Source of the DNA: Lasiosphaeria ovina
Taxonomy: Eukaryota; Ascomycota; Sordariomycetes; Sordariales; Lasiosphaeriaceae
Length of the DNA stretch: 64,000 nt
Assembly: GCA_033439765.1 (NCBI GenBank)
Contig: JAULSN010000007.1
Span: 3,098,222 to 3,162,221, forward strand
Reading direction: 5' to 3'
Made by a program: the position numbers and the translations under genes. Positions 46,804 to 59,892 of the stretch are shown here, piece by piece. The stretch's first letter is position 1, and the number at the start of each line of letters is the position of its first letter. Under the pieces are notes generated by a model. That model was given only the letters and a program-made list of their open reading frames with translations. It had not been told where the DNA came from and ran no database searches.

Positions 46804-48500
46804 CTATAATATTTAGGATATTTATTAATATATCTATATAGCGAGGCTACTACCGTAGCCTAGGATAGCTTATATAGTAATAGGTTCGAGGGCTATATCT
46901 AACGGATTATAAGTTCCAAGCTTATTCTAGACCCCGATATACCCGACTTTAAGTTTAGTAATATCGCGCTCGACGAAGCTTAGATTACTCGTAATATTAA
47001 AGGGATATATTAAGCGATAATCCTCGCGATTCCGAAACTTAGTATCGGCTTTATTACCGCGACGCCTATATATAATAAAGTATCTAATATAAAGGCCTAC
47101 GGAATCCTAACTTAGCTTATAGGACGCCTATATAAGGTCTTTAAGTTACCGGACGGGCTCTCTATAACTTCGATTATAGAAGAGGATTTCGTACTAAGCT
47201 ATTAGGTAGGAGACGCTTACTATATTATTAAGACTAGTAAGGAGTACGCGAAGGTCGTTACCTTATTAAAATAGTAGTACCTTACCGCGGGATAGAAGTA
47301 GTAGTATCTTTACCCCGAAGTCTAGAAGATACTAATAGACTCGTATACGCTCTACGACCGTACGGAGTATATAATACGGTAGACTAATATCTACTATATT
47401 AACCGGGGTATAAATATACGTCTAACGCTACCTAATAGGTAGCCGGTATTCCTATAAGATAATATCCCTCCGATAAAAATAGCGTAGGTAGAACTCGCCT
47501 ACGCTACGCGCTTCCTAATAGTAGTTAAGGAGACGGACGCCCTCTTAAGGAATATCTATACGATAGTACCGCCCGATAATAACGATATAACGGACGAGCT
47601 TAGCGGGGGAGAGTATACCCTCGCGCTTAGTATAGGTTTAATCCGGGCTCTATAGTATATAGCGATCGACTATAAAGCCTAGTACGTAATATACGAGCGC
47701 GACGAGATTATAGATATAAACGAGGAGGACTTCGAGGCCTTATATAACTAGAGGATCGTAATAGTAACGGATAAGTATATATATACGCTATATAAGACCG
47801 TACGCTAGGCCGAGAAGGCTAACCTCGCCGCCGACGGCGTTACTAAGCTCGGGGTAGATATGGTCGAACGGGTACGTACTACTACTAGCGACGGCGGATT
47901 AGCGTAGATATTCCAGATCCTAAATCGGGACCCCGGTTACCTAGCCCCGGCCAGTAATAGGGCGGCGATAATCTACTTCCTTATATCGGAAGTACTTATA
48001 TATACCTTCTATATAGAGAAGGTCGTAGAGTATTATAACCTAAAGAAGCGCGTACTAATTGTCGTTAACTCGCCTTAGATCTAGTTATAAGTATCCCTAG
48101 GGTTAGTACCGGCTAGACGTATACTAATTATCTTTAACTATTTAGATACCTAGCGGCGATCCTCCGTAAGGCTAGCTTCGTCGTAGCCTCGATCTAGTCT
48201 AGTATATCTCTATACGAGCGAGAGACTATTATAGCGGATTAGAATAATAGCTCTAAGCGCCTCGACGTCCTTATCCTAAACTCCGCTATATCGAGTACTA
48301 GTCTAAACTATTATAAGGTATACTATATCGGTATCGCCCTATATATAGTCTAGAATATAACGACGATCCTCTAGTTTATCGGCCGGCTATATTAGATTAG
48401 ATAGCTTACCCTAATCGAATAGTTTCTTATCCGGGTTAACGGTATTATTAACGACTAGTAAGAGGATAAAATACTTAAGAAGGTTAGTATAGCCCTACGA

Positions 48501-48580
48501 ATTATATTACTTAGAAGATTAAATAAATAGCGCTATTTATACGAGTAGTACTCTTTATTTAATCTTCTAAGTAGTAGAAT
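48501..48580. repeat. Hairpin H5, intronic
   Basis: Palindrome of 80 bp with arms ATTATATTACTTAGAAGATT and its complement. The donor is uncertain (GTAAGA near 48,458 or GTATAG near 48,485); the likely acceptor is TATAG at about 48,603. Confidence 0.83.
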
Positions 48581-50002
48581 CGGAGTAATATATTAATATA
48601 TAGTTTAATAAGTAATCGAATTAGTTCCTCGTCTTAACTTACCTAGTATCCTCTCCTTATAACTTAAGTAGCTATATGTATACGAGGCGGTACGGATTAT
48701 ACTAGCGTAGCCGTTTAATCGCTTTTCCTAGGTAATAGAGCTACCTTAATCGGCTCGAGATTATAATAGCGAACGCGTACGTTAGATCGGATAATTCTAT
48801 TCTCGATTAGTCTACCTAATTATAGCCGACGAGCTAGAAGCCCTTAGTACTATAAAGGAGAGAATTAAGGCCGTCGCTAAATATATAATATTTATAGGTC
48901 CCGCCTTCTTCGATATATATTATACGGAGTTCGCGAAGGATATATATACGCCGCTAGATCTCTCGAGTATTACCTAGGAGTCGGTCCTTATCCTTATACC
49001 GGAGATTAATAAGAGTACGCGGAAGTATATATAAGTCCTAGGTCGAGCTTTAATTAGGGAGCCGTCGGCGTCTTAGAACTAGAAGTATAAGCGGGCTTAG
49101 GAGTCGATAGAAAGTATTAGCTACGTCGTTACCTTAGACGAGCTATTCCCCTACTATATAGACGAGTAGAAGATATATAAGAAGGCCCCTAAGGTAAAGG
49201 CGGCCGATAGCGAGAAGTCTACTCTTAAGAAGGTAGTAAAGATTCCTAAGCCTAAGCCTTTTAATATAAAGCTAGCTAAATAGGCGGTAAAGGAGATAAT
49301 TACGAAGTATAAGAAATAGGAGAAGGAAGATATACGTCTCGCTTAGGAGGAACTTATACGTTCCGGTAAGACCGGACTCCCCGACCTTAACGAGGAGCCC
49401 GATATCGGCCGGGTTCTTAGTATCGACTATAATAAGCGCCGTAGCGGGACTCCCGATATCGATATAGAGGACGATATTTCCGTCTCCGGATAGGGCTCGC
49501 TACTTACTAATAAAGGTCCGGCCGAGTAAGATATAAGTAAGGACTAGTCCGATATTAGTATAGAGGATTCGGAGGGAGAGGCCGGACCTTCCGAGAAGCT
49601 AGCGCCCTAAGTAACGCCTACGGATAGTACGATAACCGAGGAGGCTACTAGTATAGAGATTAGAAAAGCGCCTATTACGGCCTCTAATAAGCGTAAATAA
49701 ATAAAGGCGTTTACTAAGGCCCGTAAACGACGTAGTCGGGGTAAGGGGGTAGAATAAGATAGCGAATAAGGGGTTAGATATAGATTAGGTTATATAATAT
49801 ATAAAAGGCTAGTATTATAATAGTTACGATTTATACCTTACTCTCTATTGTTACTTTACGATTATAAGTAAGGTAAGATATAACTCTATATAGCTACGTA
49901 ACGATCGGGTTTAATTTAATAGCTAGGTCGCTACCTAATTTTAAGAGAAAGTCTACCTATTTATAAATTTAGACTAATATAGAACCATAATTAATTCCTC
50001 GA

Positions 50003-50081
50003 ATTATACTACTTAGAAAGATTATTAAATAGTACTATTTAAATAAATAGTACTCTTTATTTATATTATTAAGTAATAGAA
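50003..50081. repeat. Hairpin H6, 3' of helicase copy 1
   Basis: Palindrome of 79 bp around AGTACTATTTAAATAAATAG, beyond the last readable exon, so flanking or in the 3' UTR. Confidence 0.8.
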
Positions 50082-50166
50082 AAGCTACTATCCTATTATT
50101 ACTTAGAGTAATTATTATACGTTTATAAGCTTAAAACCGCCTTTAAGGCCGAGATAACGAAGGTCT

Positions 50167-51579
50167 TATATTATAAACCGCTCGATTATATAGGTTAAGG
50201 TTTATATCGTATATAAGTACTAGGGGTCTAAAGAATAGGTATAAAGAATAAATAAAGGGTAAGCTCCTATTATACGGGTAATATAATTAAATTAGGTTTA
50301 TTATTTAAAGTATATAAATATAAAGAATATATATTACTTATTTAAAGAACTAAGTAAATAATATTTAAGACTATAATTACGGTTATTATATATATCTAAT
50401 TAAGGGAGCTAATTAATAATATCCCTTAGTCCTAAGGGCCTATATACTAGGGCCCTAGGACTATACGTAGGGTTCTAATATCCCGAGCCTTTAGGGCTCG
50501 GGACCCTAGGATACTCCTAATTAGTCCGTACTAAATAGTAATTACCCCGCCCTCGTATATTTCTCTAGGGATTCGTAATACGATACCCCTCCTCCGAGGT
50601 TAGCGCCCTAATAACTAACGCCTTCCGTTAATCTCGATACTCTCTTCTAGTAGGCGATTCTTCCCCTCTTTATTACGCTACTTAGGATATCTAACCGTAT
50701 AGGAAAAACTCGTTATACCTAATATAAACTTAATACCGATTCGGTATTTTTAGCCTTCGTATATTCGTACGGCGCTTCTTCCCTAATACCGTATATTAAT
50801 TACTACCGTTATAGTCGCGAGTATATTATTACTAAACGCTCGAAACGTTACTACGAATATATCGACTATAAGGTATAGTATAACGGGAACGACTTTACTT
50901 CTACCCGTACGCTCCTTCCTTTTCCTTCCCTTATATTCTCTACTTACCTTTCTAATCGCCCGTAATATAGAAGAGGAATAAGGTCTTAATATAGAAGAAG
51001 AAGACCTTACTAATAAGTAGCTCTAAATTACGGGTAAACTCTTTAAGCTCTAAGCCCGTATTCTTATAGTTCGTTATCGCCGTAAGAATTTAAGAGAGAG
51101 AGGGAAAGAGCTCTTTAGGCGTAATATAGTTAAATTTAAAAAGAATAACCTAATACTTACTCCTTCTACCTTAGCCCTTATGACTTTTTCCTCCCTCGAT
51201 CTTACCTTATTAGGCTTCTCTTTACCTCCGCCTTCCTTCCTTAATTAGATTAACGATATACCCTAATTAACTAAGTCCTTATAAGTACCTATTATAAGTT
51301 CCTTAATTAGGCCTTAATATAATATATTATATAAAGTAGTTCTTAATAATTAAGTAAGGTTATTAATTTAATAATATAATATATTATTATATATCTTATT
51401 AGCTAGAAATAGTCTTAATTATTCTAATTAGTAAGAGCTAGTATAAGGTCGTAAGTTTAAATCTTATATAATTTATTATTTTTATATTTTTCTAAATCGT
51501 TCTTAATATATTAGAGTTATTTATATAGGCTCCTTAAGCTAATTTAAATTTTATTAATAGAATTCTTAAATCTTCTTTA
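50167..51579. other. RIP-mutated spacer between the two helicase copies
   Basis: TA-rich DNA without a readable frame. Near 51,445-51,465 the sequence GGTCGTAAGTTTAAATCTTAT looks like a RIP-changed tRNA T-arm, with a 5-bp stem and 7-nt loop. Confidence 0.5.
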
Positions 51580-52409
51580 AGTACTTCTTCGCCCTTATAA
51601 ATAATTATATAACTTATTAACTCTTCTTTTTATTTTTCTTTAAGAATTATATTACTTATATTAATAGTAGTTTTTTAAAATAAGGTTATTTATTCGAGTA
51701 GTATTATTTTTTAATTTTATTAAGTAATATAATTTATAAGTATAAGCGATAAAGAAGATTCTAATAATCTTAAGGTCTTTATAAAAACTATAATTATACT
51801 TATAGTTTAACTTAAACGTAAGCGTAATTAGCTTAAGAAGGATAAGGCTATTATAAAAGAGCTTATTAAACTTCTAAAGAAGATAAATATCGTTTTTAAG
51901 CTTATAATTAATAACTTTAATATTACCCGTATAATATTCTTTATCGATAACTTAAAGATCTAGTTATATTAAGTTATTCCGCTCTTATTATAGGAGAAAT
52001 AATACTTTAAGTCGATTAATATAAATTAAGTTTAATAATAATACGACTATTTAAATAATTAAATAATATAAAAAGGAATCCGCCTTTATATAAAGTATTA
52101 TAATCTTATTAAACTACTCTTAAACTTATTACTTATATATTAGAAAACCTTAATATATAAATACCGCTTAACTTTTAAAGTAATATACTTAAAGGTAAAG
52201 TTCTTAAATTAAGATAATAACGTTAATATAAACTTTATTAAGAATATAAAGAAGGTCCGGTTAAATAATTAAAAACTCGTTACCTTTATACTCTTCTCCC
52301 TTAATATAACTATTAATATTATTATAAGAATCTTTAATTATAAAATAACGGGTTTATTAATTTATTATATAAATATAAATAATAAGCTTTATTAATATCC
52401 TTTTTTTTA

Positions 52410-52489
52410 ATTATATTATTTAATATATTAAATAAAGAATATTACTTATATAAATAATACTCTTTATTTAATATATTAAGTAATATAAT
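52410..52489. repeat. Hairpin H2', copy 2
   Basis: Palindrome at the position matching H2, retaining pairing despite the heavy C-to-T load. Confidence 0.8.
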
Positions 52490-53868
52490 TTAAGAGCTTT
52501 AATTAACTTTATTTTAATATTAAATATATTTAGCTTAATCGCTTTCTTCTTAAAGAGTAATATAGGATATAAAGTAAATATTAAATTAAAATAAATAAGC
52601 GTATTATTAAATAATTAAGGATTAGTTTATAATTAAATACCCGCCTTATTTAATTAGAATTTATATATAATATTATTTATATAATTAATTATAAATAATA
52701 ATTAAATTAACTTATTATAATTTATAAAAGCGATATTACTAAGGGTATTATTAATAAAAAGACTAAAGAAAATCTTATTAGAATTAATATTTATATTATA
52801 ATTATTATTATTATACTCCTTTATCTTAAGATTATTATAATAGAGCCCGACTTTAATAGAAATAAATAATTCGTATAAGACTTTAATAAGCTTAATATTA
52901 TTAATAGTTTTATATTAGATAATTAGTTATATAATTTTTATTATTTAATATTCTTCTTATAATATTATTATAAGAACTTTATTAATAATTAAGAAGGTTT
53001 TAAGGTTATAATAAAATTAATATAAGTATTCCGCCCTTAAGACCTTAACTCTATCCTTATTAAAGCGGAATATTACTTTATAATATATAATATAATAGTT
53101 ATATTTATAATTAATATTATATAAACCTTAAAGAAGGGTAAGCTTAAGACGGTTAAAGAAGAAGAGGAGTTAATTATTAATAAGGCGATTAAGTATATAT
53201 ATTATTATATAATAATACTTTTAAATATAGACTTATTTTAATACTTAAACCGCTTAATAATAAGAGGGTTTAACTCTTCTTAAGGTACTTTATTAAAGAT
53301 ATTAACTTATTCTTATTTAATATTAAGCTTATTTATTATCTTATAATTATTTAATATAAGAATAAATACCTTTATTAATTAATAATAAGTTATATTAAAG
53401 AAGATATTATTAAGATATTTCTTATATTCTTCTTTAATAAGTAATTATTTAATAATTATATAAGTATTTAAGAATTATTTATAAATAGGCTTATTAATAA
53501 AGCTATTAATATAAATATAAATTAAGAGATTACTTATAAATAAGTAGTAAACGACTTATAATAAAGCTTTTAAATTAAATTAATTATAACTTAAGGCTAT
53601 CCTTTTAAAGAAGTATTAAGGTTTATAAATAAGTAAATATTAATTAAGGTTATAAAGCTTAAAGGATAAATATTAATAGAAGATATATAAATATATATTA
53701 TAAAATTAAACGCTTATAAATCAGATCTAATCCTTAATAATTAGAAATAAGGCTCGTTTAATTATAATATATTTAAAGAGTTATATAAATAGCTTAATAA
53801 GACCTTAATAGAATTAATTAAAGAGTTATAATATTATATTAATTAATTAATAAGTATTTCCTTTTTAA

Positions 53869-53948
53869 ATTATATTACTTAATATATTAAATAAAGAATA
53901 TTACTTATATAAATAATATTCTTTATTTAATATATTAAATAATATAAT
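53869..53948. repeat. Hairpin H3', copy 2
   Basis: Counterpart of H3, 7,849 bp downstream, with arms ATTATATTACTTAATATATT and complement still pairing. Confidence 0.82.
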
Positions 53949-54572
53949 CCTAAACTTAAGTATTATTATTATTATTAATATATTTTATAAATACTTAAAT
54001 AATATATTAAATAAAGACTTCCCTTCTTATATCTTAAATACTTATAAATAAGGTTAATATTAATAAGATATTTATATACTTATTTAATATTTATTTAAAA
54101 GTAAAATACCTTAAGAGAGAATATAAGAAGGGAAATTATATTAAGATTAGTCCTTAGCTCGTTATAATATTAATTAATCTTATTATTTAAATATTTTAAA
54201 AGGATATAAGAACTTCTTAAGTCTTACTTTTTATAACTTTTATAAAACTATTATTAACCTCTTTTAAGACGACTTATATAAATTAATAATTATCTTAATT
54301 AATTAATTTTAAATCCTTATTAAAGTATAATATTATATATATCTTAATTTTAAAAAGGCTATTTATATTATTATCTCGTCTTATATAATCTTATATTATT
54401 ATTAAATAAAGATATTTATAAAAGAATTTAATATAAAAGAATATAATAGAAATTAATAATTAAATAAGATTATATAATTTAAGAATAAAGAAGGGGAGAT
54501 TATTAAAGATAATAAGAATTATTTTAAAGAGTTAAAAAAGTATTAATTAAATAATAAGTAAGCTTATTCTTA

Positions 54573-54652
54573 ATTATATTACTTAATAAATTAAATAAAA
54601 AGTATTATTTATTTAAGTAATATTCTTTATTTAATTTATTAATTAATATAAT
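54573..54652. repeat. Hairpin H4', copy 2
   Basis: Counterpart of H4 at the same 7,849-bp offset. Confidence 0.8.
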
Positions 54653-55856
54653 TTAAAGTATTTAAGTATTTATTAATATATTTATATAATAAGGTTATAA
54701 TTATAACTTAAGGTAACTTATATAATAATAATTTTAAGGGTTATATTTAATAAATTATAAGTTTTAAGCTTATTCTAAATCTTAATATACTTAACTTTAA
54801 GTTTAATAATATCGCGCTTAATAAGGCTTAAATTATTTATAATATTAAAGGGACTTATTAAATAATAATTCTTATAATTCTAAAACTTAATATTAGCTTT
54901 ATTATTATAATATTTATATATAATAAAGTATTTAATATAAAGGCTTATAAAATCCTAACTTAATTTATAAGACGTTTATATAAGGTCTTTAAATTATTAA
55001 ATAAGCTCTTTACGACTTTAATTATAAAAGAGGATTTTATATTAAGTTATTAAACGGGAGATATATATTATATTATTAAGATTAATAAGGAATATATAAA
55101 GGTCGTATCTTTATTAAAATAATAATACCTTAATATAAGATAAAAATAATAATATTTCTATCTTAAAGTTTAAAAGATATTAATAAACTTATATACGCTT
55201 TAGGATTATATAAAGTAAGTAATATAATAAACTAATATTTATTATATTAATTAGGATATAAATATATATTTAATATTACTTAATAAGTAATTAATATTCT
55301 TATAAGATAATATCCTTTTAATAAAGATAATATAAGTAGAACTCACTTATATTACTTATTTCTAAATAGTAATTAAGGAGATAAATACCCTTTTAAGGAA
55401 TATTTATATAATAATACCTCTTAATAATAATAATATAATAAACGAGCTTAATATAAGAAGAGTATATCCTTATATTTAATATAAGTCTAATTTAGGCTTT
55501 ATAATATATAATAATTAATTATAAGGCCTAATATATAATATACTAAGTATAATAAGATTATAAATATAAATAAAGAGAGTTTAAGGTATTATATAATTAG
55601 AAGGTTATAATAATAATAAGTAAATATATATATATATTATATAAGATTATATATTAAGTTAAAAAGGTTAATCTTATTATTAATAATATTATTAAGCTTA
55701 GAATAAATATAATTAAGCGGGTATATATTATTATTAATAATAATAAATTAATATAAATATTCTAAATTCTAAATTAAGACTTAATTATTTAACCTAATTA
55801 GTAATAAAGTAATAATAATTTACTTCTTTATATTAAAAGTACTTATAATATATATA

Positions 55857-56278
55857 ATAAGTAAATTAGTTAAATAAGCGAGTTAATTACTTTAATTTCT
55901 TATATATAACCTTAAGAATATATTTTTATAAAAGTTATTTAATTCTTAATAAAAACTTTTAAAAACTTTAAACTTATAATATAAGTATATAATATAAGTA
56001 AAAATATATATTATTACTTATTAATTAATTTAGCTTTAAAAAACGGAATATAACCTTAGGGTTATATATATAAGTAAGATTATAATTATAAGTTTATTAT
56101 CTTATACTTAATATAAAATTTTATATAAAATTATAATAAGTTTCTTTATTATTATAAACTTTAATATTAAATCTTAAGGCCTTTTATTAAGGTTTAGTAA
56201 TTTTAATAAAGGTTAAATTTTAGGGTTATATTAGGGAAATTAAGTAATTAACTCGCTTATTTAATTAACTCGCTTATT
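55857..56278. mobile_element. Nested MITE in copy 2
   Basis: A 422-bp insertion relative to copy 1, with inverted ends of about 45-50 bp. AAATAAGCGAGTTAATTACT on the left matches the reverse complement of the right end. Each end carries a doubled AAGCGAGTTAATT-type motif. Flanks are TATATATA on both sides, so the target duplication is probably TA-rich. It is too short to code for a transposase and is RIP-mutated itself. Confidence 0.75.
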
Positions 56279-56779
56279 ATATATATTATATACTTTTTAT
56301 ATAAAGAAGGTCGTAAAGTATTATAACTTAAAGAAGTATATATTAATTATTATTAACTTACTTTAAATTTAATTATAAGTATTTTATTAAATTAATATTA
56401 ATAAGATATATATTAATTATTTAAATACTTAATAATAATTCTTTATAAGGCTAGCTTTATTATAACCTCGATTTAGTTTAATATATTTTTATATAAGTAA
56501 GAGATTATTATATTAAATTAAAATAATAATTCTAAATACCTCGATATCTTTATCTTAAACTTTATTATATTAAATACTAATTTAAATTATTATAAAGTAT
56601 ATTATATTAGTATTATCCTATATATAATTTAGAATATAATAACGATTTTCTAATTTATAAGTTAGTTATATTAAATTAAATAACTTATCCTAATTAAATA
56701 ATTTCTTATTTAAGTTAATAATATTATTAATAATTAATAAGAAGATAAAATACTTAAGAAGGTTAATATAACCTCTTAA

Positions 56780-56856
56780 ATTATATTATTAAAGATTAAT
56801 AAATTATATTATTTATATAAATAATATTTTTTATTTAATATTTTAAATAATAAAAT
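56780..56856. repeat. Hairpin H5', copy 2
   Basis: Counterpart of H5 with several lost bases and weaker pairing. Confidence 0.65.
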
Positions 56857-58271
56857 TAAAGAAGTATATTAATATATATTTAATAATAGTTAAATTAATT
56901 CTTTACCTTAATTTATTAAGTATTATCTCTTATAATTAAGTAATTATATATATATAAGACGGTATAAATTATATTAGTATAATTCTTTAATTATTTTTCT
57001 TAAGTAATAGAAGCTACTTTAATTAATTCGAGATTATAATAATAAATATATATATTAAATCGATAATTCTACTTCTTAATTAATTTATTTAATTATATTA
57101 AACGAGGTAAGACCCTTTAATATTACGAATAAGAAGATAGAGTTATTATTAAATATATAATATTTATAAGCCTTACTTTCTTTAATATTTATTATATAAA
57201 GTTTATAAAGGATATATATACTTTACTTAATCTTTTAAATATTACTTAAGAGATAATCCTTACTTTTATATTAGAGATTAATAAGAAGGCGCGGAAATAT
57301 ACTTAAGTCTTAAGTCGAGCCTTAATTAAAGAGTTAATAATATCTTAAAATTAGAAGTATAAGAGGGCTCGGGAGTTAATAAATAATATTAATTATATTA
57401 TTACTTAAACGAGTTATTCCCTTATTATATAAATAAGTAGAAAATATATAAAAAGGCCCTTAAGGTAAAGACGGCTAATACGAGAAGTCGATTCTTAAGA
57501 AGGTAATAAAGATTCTTAAGCTTAAGGCTCTTAATATAAAGCTAATTAAGTAAATAATAAAGGAGATAATTATAAAGTATAAGAAATAAAGAAGGGAAGA
57601 TATATATCTCGCTTAAGAGGAACTTATATATTTTAATAAAACTAGACTCCTAATCTTAATAAAGAGCTTAATATTAGCCTAGTTCTTAAAATTAATTATA
57701 ATAAACGTTATAATAATACTCTTAATATTAATATAAAGGATAATATTCTTATTTTTAAATAAGGCTCGTTACTTATTAATTAAGGTTTAATTAAGTATAA
57801 TATAAATAAGGATTAATTTAATAATAATATAATAATTTAGAAGAAGAAGTAAAACCTTTTAAAGAAGTTAATACCTTAAGTAATATTTATAAATAATATA
57901 ATAATTAATAAAGCTATTAATATAAAGATTAAGAAGGCGCTTATTATAACCTTAAATAAGTATAAGTAAATAAAGGCGTTTATTAAGACTTATAAATAAT
58001 ATAATTAAGATAAGGGAATAAAGTAAGATAATAAATAAGGAGTTAAATATTAATTAATTTATATAATATATAAAGGTTAATATTATAATAATTACTAATT
58101 TATACCTTATTCTTTATTATTATTTAATAATTATAAATAAAGTAAAATATAACTTTATATAATTATATAATAATTAAGTTTAATTTAATAATTAAATTAT
58201 TATATAATCTTAAAAGAAAGCCTTTTTATTTATAAATTTAAATTATTATAAAAGCGTAATTAATTCCTTAA

Positions 58272-58350
58272 ATTATATTACTTAAAAAGATTATTAAAAA
58301 GTATTATTTTAATAAGTAATACTCTTTATTTATATTATTAAGTAACGGAA
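58272..58350. repeat. Hairpin H6', copy 2
   Basis: Counterpart of H6 at the 3' edge of copy 2. Confidence 0.7.
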
Positions 58351-58440
58351 AAGCTATTACCTTATACTTATTTAGAAAGATTATTATATATTTATAAGGT
58401 TAAAGCCGCTTTTAAAGTTAAGATAATAAAGGTCTTAACT

Positions 58441-59804
58441 TACGAGTTACCTTAAATATAAATATATAACTTATTAATATAATATAAATAGAAATTAATT
58501 AATTAATTATTAAATTAAGAGTACTCGCTTATATTCTAATTATTTAACTTACTTATTATTTATATTATTACTAATATATTAATTTATTAATATAACTTAT
58601 ATAAAGAGTTATTACGCGCCTTTTACTTATTTAATATTAATAATAAGGATATTATTACTTAAGACGACTTATATTATATTAATACTTAAGTTAATAATAA
58701 TATTCCTAATATTAATATATTTATTATAATTAAGGGGTTTAATACCTCGGGTAAGAATAAAGAGCGGGTTATTAAAAAGCTTAAAAGAGAGGAAGAGATT
58801 AAAATTACTTCTACTTTTATATAAGTTAGGTTATTTATTACTTCTCTTTTTATTTAAATTAAATATAAAGTAAATTAAGTATAAAGTAAGTTAAGGATAA
58901 GATAAGGTAAGTTAAGAATAAGATAAATTAAGTATAAGCCGAGTTATATATAATATTATAAATTTTAATTTTTTTTTTTAAAAAGGGATATTTATTTAAA
59001 TTAAAGGAATTAGTTTATTCGGATTATATTATATAAAAAGTAACTTAAGTATTAAGATCTTATTAAGGAAAACCCGATTTTTATAATTAAAAGAGTATTA
59101 AATCTTAAAATAAAGTTATATATAACTTATTTTAAATTAATTAATATTAAAGAAGTTATATTAATAAAGTATTAATTAATTCTTTAAAAGTATTAAGTTA
59201 TAATTATTTTAAAAGGTTTTAAAAGAAGATTAAACCCTTAGGCCTTTATTAAATTATAAATAAATACTTTAATTATAAAATTAAAAAGATTTCCTTCTTC
59301 TTAAAGGATTATTTTAATATTTTAATTATTATTAAAATATATTTTCTTTTTATTAAATTTTTAATTACTTTATTTTTATAATTAATAATATTCCTTTATT
59401 TAATAATCTTTTTTATTATAATTATTATAAGTATTATTCTTTTTATTATAAGATAAATATATTTATTATATTAATATTTAAAAAAGAATTTTAATATTCT
59501 TATTTATTAATTTTAAATAAATATTATATATTATTAATAATATTTATTTCTTTTTTTTATTATTAATTTTTTTATTTTAATTATTATAATAATTTCTTAT
59601 TAATTATTTATTTTTTTTTCTTTATATTTCTTATTTATTAAAATAATAAAGTTATTTATAATAATTATTATAATAATTATTATATAAAATTAAAAAATAA
59701 TAATTATATTTATTTATATTTATTTTATATAATTAAAATAATAAAATATTAATAATTTAAAAGAAATAAATTATTTATAAATATAAGAATTATTAATTAA
59801 TTAA
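58441..59804. other. Extremely AT-rich DNA, no feature seen
   Basis: Almost only A and T with a few G/C islands (for example AAGAGCGGGTTATT near 58,760). No readable frame or repeat unit was found. Confidence 0.5.
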
Positions 59805-59892
59805 AAATATTAATTTTAATTTTAATTTTAAATTTTTAATTTTAAATTCTTAATTTTAAATCTTTAATTTTAAATTCTTAATTTTAAATCCT
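59805..59892 (+). repeat. Short left part of the 14-bp minisatellite
   Basis: About six units like TTAATTTTAAATCC, in the same orientation and of the same unit as the long array to the right, from which it is separated by a TIR element. Confidence 0.8.

Larger units (their letters stand above)
43900..49760 (+). pseudogene. RIP-killed SNF2-type helicase gene, copy 1
   Basis: Reading through RIP stops gives helicase motifs in order. Motif I EVGISKT (Ser from Gly) is near 46,199-46,220. Motif Ia LVVILANLVA is near 46,310. A VVISSYTTLYRR segment follows at about 46,510. The Walker B box LDEA with Q/H next is at 46,969-46,980. Motif III FITATPIYN is near 47,050. C-terminal motifs V and VI are LNSAISSTSLNYYKV and FIGRLYQI(R/G)Q near 48,270-48,410. 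SNF2 proteins use ATP to move along DNA. At least four introns are indicated (GTAAGC at 44,530, GTAAGT at 46,001, GTAAGC at 46,709 and one near 48,460-48,603), and each contains a hairpin. The N-terminal ~700 residues and the basic C-terminus are unassigned. This may be a transposon-borne or subtelomeric helicase. Confidence 0.7.
43745..50166 (+). mobile_element. Repeat copy 1: RIP-mutated unit with SNF2 helicase remnant
   Basis: Aligns in the same orientation with 51,580-58,440, offset about 7.85 kb (8.27 kb after a nested insertion). This copy has lost CA/TG but keeps many CG, CC and CT steps. It holds one decayed helicase gene and six hairpins. The left limit is approximate. Confidence 0.85.
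51580..58440 (+). mobile_element. Repeat copy 2: heavily mutated direct copy
   Basis: Co-linear with copy 1 through all six hairpin positions. Here CG, CT and CC steps are mostly converted too: for example TAAGACGTTTATATACCTC in copy 1 reads TAAGATATTTATATACTTA here. The helicase frame can be followed only by comparison. Copy 2 holds a 422-bp insertion absent from copy 1. Confidence 0.85.
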
